Assembly (NCBI GenBank): GCA_015499985.1
Contig: JAAAUF010000410.1
Span: forward strand, 1-25,431
Direction of reading: 5' to 3'
Length of the DNA: 25,431 nt
Source: Haplosporangium gracile
Lineage: Eukaryota; Mortierellomycota; Mortierellomycetes; Mortierellales; Mortierellaceae
Made by a program: the position numbers and the translations under genes. Positions within the stretch are counted from its first letter, which is position 1. The number at the start of each line of letters is the position of its first letter. Below, in pieces: positions 19,330-25,431 of this stretch. The notes beneath the pieces are model-generated. The model had not been told where the DNA came from and did not search any database. It saw only the letters and a list, made by a program, of their open reading frames with translations.

Positions 19330-19344
19330 CACACACACACACAC
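19330..19344. repeat. (CA)7 short microsatellite
   Basis: Perfect CA run of 15 bases on the plus strand. It is complementary to the TG run at 19121-19147 and lies in the same divergent promoter. Confidence 0.9.
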
Positions 19345-19497
19345 TGCGCTTGATACATTTCTTATCCTTTTATCCTCCCTACTCCTTTGTTCCTTCCACT
19401 CATACATCGCTTTATTTTTTCTTAACGTTCATCGTCACACACCACTCATTCCACTCACTCGCACACCCTTGTTATTTGCTCACACAGACAAACGACA

Positions 19498-20292
19498 ATG
19501 GCCAGCACTTCTTCCTCCTCTGCCACTTCAACATCCCACAACAAGGCCCTCGTCGGCGTCCACAACCTCGTTAACAGAACAAAAAAAATGCGCTTCCCCC
19601 GTCGAGCAAACCGGTACCTGCAGCAGCAGGACGATATCGGCTACACCGACGGACAGTTCATGGCCCCTACTCCCAAAAGTACGCCCTCGCCTTTCTCTCG
19701 CTCTCTCTTACAGCCATTTTTCACGGACAACAACAGACACCACAAACGCCTTTTTTTGTCGAACCTTTTTTGCTTCCCATATTAACAGTTTTTCGCTTTT
19801 GCTCCCGTCGCTGTTCCTTCTTAGTTCCCTGGAAGTCAATTGTCCTCGCTGTTGTCCTTTTGATCCTTGGTGTAGTAGGACTCACCATCGGATCACTTCT
19901 CAAAGTCGGTATCCTGACAAGTCCCGTAAGTCCTTTCTCCCCCATGTACCCACATCCACCTTACACTACAGTTACTTAAAGGACTTCTCACTGGTTGCCT
20001 TACTAACCTGTGTTGTCTTATGTTTCCAACGAGCAGGACTGGCTTGACAAGGGAACCCCGCTCTTGATTCTTGGCGCTCTCTGCTTCATCCCAGGTAAAA
20101 ACCTCCCTTCCCCAACTTGCTTAAAACGAAAGCATCACCATCAGTTCTCCTCGATACCTCGCCTTCTCACACCAAATACTACCTTTCTCTTCTATCGTTC
20201 AAATAGGATCGTACCATGTCGGCCTTGCCTACTACGCATATCAAGAGTACGAAGGGTACTCCTTCTCACACATCCCGGACCTGGACGATTAA
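19498..20292 (+). CDS. TMEM230: TMEM230 (DUF872) family membrane protein
   Basis: Four exons: 19498-19678, 19825-19925, 20037-20094 and 20207-20292. They encode 141 aa. The protein has a Ser-rich N-terminus, then GYTDGQFMAPTPKIPWKSI (human GYIDLQFKKTPPKIPYKAI). The first membrane segment is about SIVLAVVLLILGVVGLTIGS, and the second is LLILGALCFIPGSYHVGLAY. The tail YEGYSFSHIPDLDD mirrors the human ending GYSYDDIPDFDD. Family members are two-span proteins of trans-Golgi, recycling and synaptic-type vesicles involved in vesicle trafficking. The final DLDD reaches the stop at 20290. The gene converges on the J-domain gene, leaving 230 bases. Confidence 0.93.
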
Positions 20293-20522
20293 CAAACCCC
20301 AAACCCAACAACGTCAAAGCCTGTGCACTCAGCCGTCTGCTCTATATATACATTTTTTCATCGCTCCACAGCCCACCCATGCGACAATTGCGTCCTTATC
20401 ATTTTGTACCATAGCGTTTTTTCTCTTATTCATAAATCTTTGTTTTATTTTATTTTCTTGTTGGTTGGCAAAATGTAAGAGAAGGACGAAAAGAGGGCAA
20501 CCAAAGAAGGCTTCAGTCCTAT

Positions 20523-21485
20523 TCACCCTAGATCGCAACTAAAGGATGGATTTAGCGATATCCTGTCATTGTCACCGCTGTCATGGTGATATGGCAGTCC
20601 TTGATCCAGCTGTGACAAAATTGACGAAGAGCGATAATAACTCCTCCTTGGATCATCATCCTGATCATATTCATCCTTCTCGTCAGCAAACGCCCTCATA
20701 AACGAAGTGGCAGCCAAGACCGACAAGAAAACAAAGGTGACTCGAAAGACCCTCCCTATAGTGCTATCAGATTCCTCATACTTCTTGCGCCATTTCGCCT
20801 CCTCGCTCTCGCGCTCCCTGGCCTGTCTCCTCTCCTCTTGCCGCAACTCCTGTTCGTAATGCATCTCCTGATGGGATTTCGAATCGAAATGTGGAACAGG
20901 ACCCCCACCACCTCCACCGCCGCCTCCACTACCTCCACTGACGCCGCCCATCCCGAACGTTGATCGAAAGGCCGCATGTTGTCTGGCTGCAGCTGCTGCC
21001 GCGGCCGATTGGGCAGAGTGTCGAAAGGGTGTCCTCCTAAGTGATCCGCGTAGTGGTGAATTTGATGATGAATTGGAGTAGAGGGATCCAGTCCTGTCAC
21101 GAAGGGTGAGGTCATAGTCACGTCTACGACGGTCGTCGCTCAGGATAGAGTATGCCTCGTTGATGGAGAGAAATTTGTGTCGAGACGTTTCTGAATCGTT
21201 CTTGTCGGGGTGATGCAGTTTTGAGAGTTTGTAAAACTGAGTCTTGATCTCCTTCTTGGTCGCGTTCTCTGTCAGGTCTAGCCGTTCATAGTGGTTGGAT
21301 TTATTGGAATGATGCGCAGATTGGGTTGTTGATGTGTGAAAGTTATTGGAGTGACTTGAAGAAGACGATGAAGCGGACGGGATTGTGAGTGTTGGAATGA
21401 ATAGTTCCTGCCAGTGTAGGGGTCGGTGTCTCCTGAGACTGGGTTGTGCGTTTGCTGTTACCCGGGTGAACAAGAGTCGGCTCAT
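20523..21485 (-). CDS. J-domain (DnaJ) protein with C-terminal membrane segment
   Basis: Single uninterrupted exon of 320 aa, the longest intronless gene in the window. The N-terminus is rich in Arg, Ser and hydrophobic residues without acids for the first 27 residues (MSRLLFTRVTANAQPSLRRH), like a mitochondrial presequence. The J domain spans about 65-128, starting HYERLDLTENATKKEIKTQF, with the HPD motif at 92-94 (KLHHPDKND) and FLSINEAYSILSDDRRRRDYD. A low-complexity Ala run and a Gly run (GGSGGGGGGGGG), then a charged coiled-coil-like stretch (QELRQEERRQARERESEEAK), lead to a membrane segment at about 246-264. The tail is acidic. The layout resembles animal DNAJC30/DNAJC4-type proteins; as an Hsp70 co-chaperone it probably acts at or in mitochondria. 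Ortholog identity is not settled. Confidence 0.88.
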   Translation of the reverse strand: MSRLLFTRVTANAQPSLRRHRPLHWQELFIPTLTIPSASSSSSSHSNNFHTSTTQSAHHSNKSNHYERLDLTENATKKEIKTQFYKLSKLHHPDKNDSETSRHKFLSINEAYSILSDDRRRRDYDLTLRDRTGSLYSNSSSNSPLRGSLRRTPFRHSAQSAAAAAAARQHAAFRSTFGMGGVSGGSGGGGGGGGGPVPHFDSKSHQEMHYEQELRQEERRQARERESEEAKWRKKYEESDSTIGRVFRVTFVFLSVLAATSFMRAFADEKDEYDQDDDPRRSYYRSSSILSQLDQGLPYHHDSGDNDRISLNPSFSCDLG

Positions 21486-21723
21486 GATGTGATTCGATTT
21501 GTCAGGCAGAAGAGAAGGTCGAGTGATTTGTCAAGGGGTCAGAGAGCTGGGAGCAAGTCGTGTTGCGGCCTTTGAACGTCGATAATGAACTTGAAGGGTA
21601 ACAGTCACGCAGTTGTCTGGCATGCCTTTAAATAACACTCTTGACTCACTACCTTCCTCTTTCCCTTCCAACCTCCAACAACCAACAACTCCCTTTCCCA
21701 TCAAACCCACCAATCCTCCTAAA
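21486..21723. promoter_or_regulatory. Short divergent promoter between J-protein and Dabb genes
   Basis: Only 238 bases separate the two opposite start codons. The Dabb side is a CT/CA-rich leader (CCTTCCTCTTTCCCTTCC). An in-frame upstream ATG at 21613 would extend the Dabb protein by 37 Pro/Ser-rich residues; it is less likely to be used because the family motif begins at the second residue of the shorter form. Confidence 0.55.
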
Positions 21724-22047
21724 ATGCCTGTCGTCCACATCATCCTCCTGAAGGTCAAGCCCTCACTCTCCGAGACCCAGGCCCACGATATCCTCAAGGC
21801 CGTCACTCACCTCAAGGAAGAACTCCCCGGAGTTGTCGAGTCTGTCCACGTCGGTGTCAACTTTGCTGCCCGCGCCAAGGGCTTCACCCACGGCTTCACT
21901 ATGGTCTTCAAGGACAAGGCCGCCCTCGAGACCTACGACAAGTCGCCCGAACACATCCGTGTTGTCACGGAGGTCATCCGTCCCAGCGTTGAGGACGTCC
22001 TTGCATTTGACTATGAAATTGAGGACTACTCCAGCCCTCGTCTCTAA
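21724..22047 (+). CDS. Dabb (stress-responsive A/B barrel) domain protein
   Basis: Single exon, 107 aa, essentially one Dabb domain. Visible family marks are the first strand VVHIILLKVKP, the helix ETQAHDILKAVTHLKEELPG, GVNFAARAKGFTHGFTMVFK, and the closing HIRVVTEVIRPSVEDVLAFDYE. Members form dimeric alpha/beta barrels. Plant relatives are stress-induced, and related folds act in fungal and bacterial small-molecule metabolism, so the exact role cannot be told. No signal peptide or membrane segment. Strong use of C-ending codons suggests good expression. Confidence 0.9.
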   Translation: MPVVHIILLKVKPSLSETQAHDILKAVTHLKEELPGVVESVHVGVNFAARAKGFTHGFTMVFKDKAALETYDKSPEHIRVVTEVIRPSVEDVLAFDYEIEDYSSPRL

Positions 22048-22706
22048 TAAGGAGGTGACATTGCAGGATTTTGCAGAGAGTTTGTACTTACGAACGATTG
22101 TAATATAATATACATAAAAAAGCATTCTTTTTCGCACGCTTTTTCAAATGAGTGGTCTTTTTGCAGTGGTATTGTGTGTGACTTGAGGTGCAATTAAACC
22201 TTTGTAACAGCATAAGGATAGGCTCGGGAAGGAATTGAAGGGCAAATTGAACGATTGTTGTTCCAGTATCCATAGCGCAATAATAGGTACATCAATGGCA
22301 ATCATTAGACCATGCAATTAAAGGGCATTATGGGAGAATTCCAGTTGATCCATTTTTATGTCCAACATGTGCTGTGGTTCTGGAACGAAGAAAAAGTAAA
22401 GCAATTGACAACAACCAGAAGAAAACGTTTTTGAGTGTGTGAGGCCTATCGCTTGTCTGTGAACACGATGCCTCTCACTATGTCTAATAATGAAGTTAAC
22501 GGTCTTCGAATAGGATTTGCCGATCGTGCGTGTGTCCGTTGGCTTCTTGCTCGAAACTCCTGCGGGAATTGTAGACTGGGCGCCAACAATGTGACTGTTC
22601 CGACGTCATTGGACCTTGTTTTCTTTTTTTTTTAGTAGCGCTTTAATAGTGGGACAGCACAGTGTGTTGGGTCTGTTCCTCCTTTTTCATTTCAACACAT
22701 TCAGCA
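22048..22706. other. Intergenic region before MetAP2, no gene seen
   Basis: 659 bases. The first part is the Dabb 3' UTR with an AT-rich stretch (TAATATAATATACATAAAAA) near 22100. The last part is the MetAP2 leader. A T-rich tract ending in TTTTAG at 22635 could be the acceptor of a 5' UTR intron. Short open frames (22088-22273 minus, 22435-22635 plus) show no family or codon support. Confidence 0.55.
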
Positions 22707-24743
<2,037 letters not shown>

Positions 24744-25100
24744 GGAATGTTGGAGGAGTATGGATGATGATGAGCATATTTGGCATTTTTATGAAAAAAA
24801 AAAAAAAAAAAAAAAGGTGGTGCTGGTGTTTTCCCCTTACGATGCCAGGCGACTTGAGTTGATTTGGAATCGCTTGAAGAAAACCGCTAAATGTGCGGTT
24901 TGAACAGACAATTTATTTGCTCCTTTTTTTCCCACGTTGGGGACCTTCCTTTTACGCTACTTTCTCGCCTCTCCATTGTTTTCACTCTCCGCGCTGGTCT
25001 AATGTATTTGCTGCACTCATCATCGAAAATTCAAGAAGAGTAGCGCTTTCAATCAACGCGTTTTTTTTTATTTTTTTTTTGTTGCTAGTGGTTTCTTGTT
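24744..25100. other. MetAP2 3' flank with an A22 tract
   Basis: 357 bases with no supported gene. It has a run of 22 A beginning 51 bases after the MetAP2 stop and T-rich stretches near 25060-25080. The sequence probably contains the MetAP2 polyadenylation region and, at the right, the 3' end of a minus-strand unit. Confidence 0.55.
24794..24815. repeat. A22 homopolymer tract
   Basis: Uninterrupted run of 22 A in the 3' flank of the MetAP2 gene. There is no flanking duplication or second intronless copy to suggest retroposition; it is a simple homopolymer. Confidence 0.95.
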
Positions 25101-25431
25101 CTATGTATGAAGAATAAACATTCCGTCCGAGGGTAGGAGGCCATTGAGTGAAGGAGGTGATGAGGTATTCCAAATAAAATTTCGTTTCCGAGGTCTTTTG
25201 TGGAAGTTGCCCTGACCGATCCTTTTCAGTCTCCAGTTGTTAATAACATTTAAGGACGTCAGGCGCGTGCAGGTTCCTGTGGTGACGGCGATCTTGACAG
25301 AAGCCCCCACCTCCCCGGTGACAAACTCGAATGCAAGAGAGGAGATCGTGGTGGTACAAGTGCGATCCAATGACGGTTAGGATCACGAGTATGTACGCGA
25401 TTAGTATTCTCCTAGCTATTATTCGACATAG
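25101..25431 (-). CDS. Possible partial gene running off the right edge
   Basis: Low-confidence coding region on the minus strand with a TAG at 25101. From about 25365 to 25260 the frame uses many C-ending codons (residues such as SSLAFEFVTGEVGASVKIAV). Further upstream the coding-like frame shifts by one base to a hydrophobic stretch (RRILIAYILVILTVIGSHL) that reaches close to the window edge. An intron, an indel or chance could explain the shift. No family is recognised and no start can be assigned. Confidence 0.25.

Larger units (their letters stand above)
19072..19497. promoter_or_regulatory. Divergent promoter between EAF6 and TMEM230 genes
   Basis: 426 bases between start codons facing away from each other. 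It contains a (TG)13 run, a (CA)7 run on the same strand about 180 bases further, CT-rich tracts (TCCCTCTCTCTCTCAC) and the leader of the TMEM230 gene ending in ACAAACGACA before the ATG. No small gene is supported. Confidence 0.6.

Noticed and set aside
24794..24815. A22 tract as the tail of a retroposed copy
   Set aside because: MetAP2 upstream keeps all its introns and no flanking duplication is visible, so it is a plain homopolymer.

Overview
This is a stretch of fungal nuclear genome. Protein-coding genes on both strands are interrupted by short GT-AG introns of about 60-340 bases. Exons prefer C-ending codons, leaders are CT-rich, and intergenic gaps are mostly 100-800 bases. Several products look like single-copy orthologues shared by yeasts and animals (UBE2J1, STK19, TMEM230, MEAF6), some of which are absent from budding yeast. 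Together with the codon and intron style, this suggests an early-diverging fungus such as a Mortierella-type Mucoromycota. That assignment is inference. I see no rRNA, tRNA, CRISPR array, virus, transposase or secondary-metabolite cluster.

Layout. 1-340 is a (GA)26 microsatellite and the downstream flank of the first gene. 341-2358 (-) is a UBE2J1-type ER tail-anchored ubiquitin-conjugating enzyme. 2436-4767 (-) is an amphiphysin/Rvs167 BAR-SH3 protein. 5229-6744 (+) is the Rab geranylgeranyltransferase beta subunit (BET2), divergent from the BAR gene. 7240-9386 (+) is a DUF2408/UPF0662 protein, which converges on an STK19-type winged-helix protein at 9500-11282 (-). STK19 shares a divergent promoter with an Rcf2-like HIG1 mitochondrial protein at 11700-12676 (+).

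13018-15530 (-) is the least explained part. It holds two intron-containing genes for small putative membrane proteins that I do not recognise, followed by a coding relic with two apparent frame breaks. 15617-17317 (-) is an ACAD10/11-type acyl-CoA dehydrogenase. 18129-19071 (-) is EAF6, with a GC-AG intron, divergent from TMEM230 at 19498-20292 (+). TMEM230 converges on an intronless J-domain membrane protein at 20523-21485 (-), which is itself divergent from a small Dabb-domain protein at 21724-22047 (+). 22707-24743 (+) is methionine aminopeptidase 2. A possible partial gene on the minus strand runs off the right edge.

The recognised genes are general housekeeping: ER degradation, endocytosis, Rab prenylation, DNA-repair-linked transcription, respiratory supercomplexes, beta-oxidation, chromatin acetylation, vesicle trafficking and N-terminal methionine removal. 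They do not form one pathway. I found no convincing new multi-gene system. The best candidates for novelty are the unrecognised membrane-protein block at 13-15.5 kb and a 12-residue-periodic KPWQTG repeat in the amphiphysin homologue. Exon structures were built by hand from splice signals, phase agreement and family similarity; for the recognised genes all phases close without a stop.
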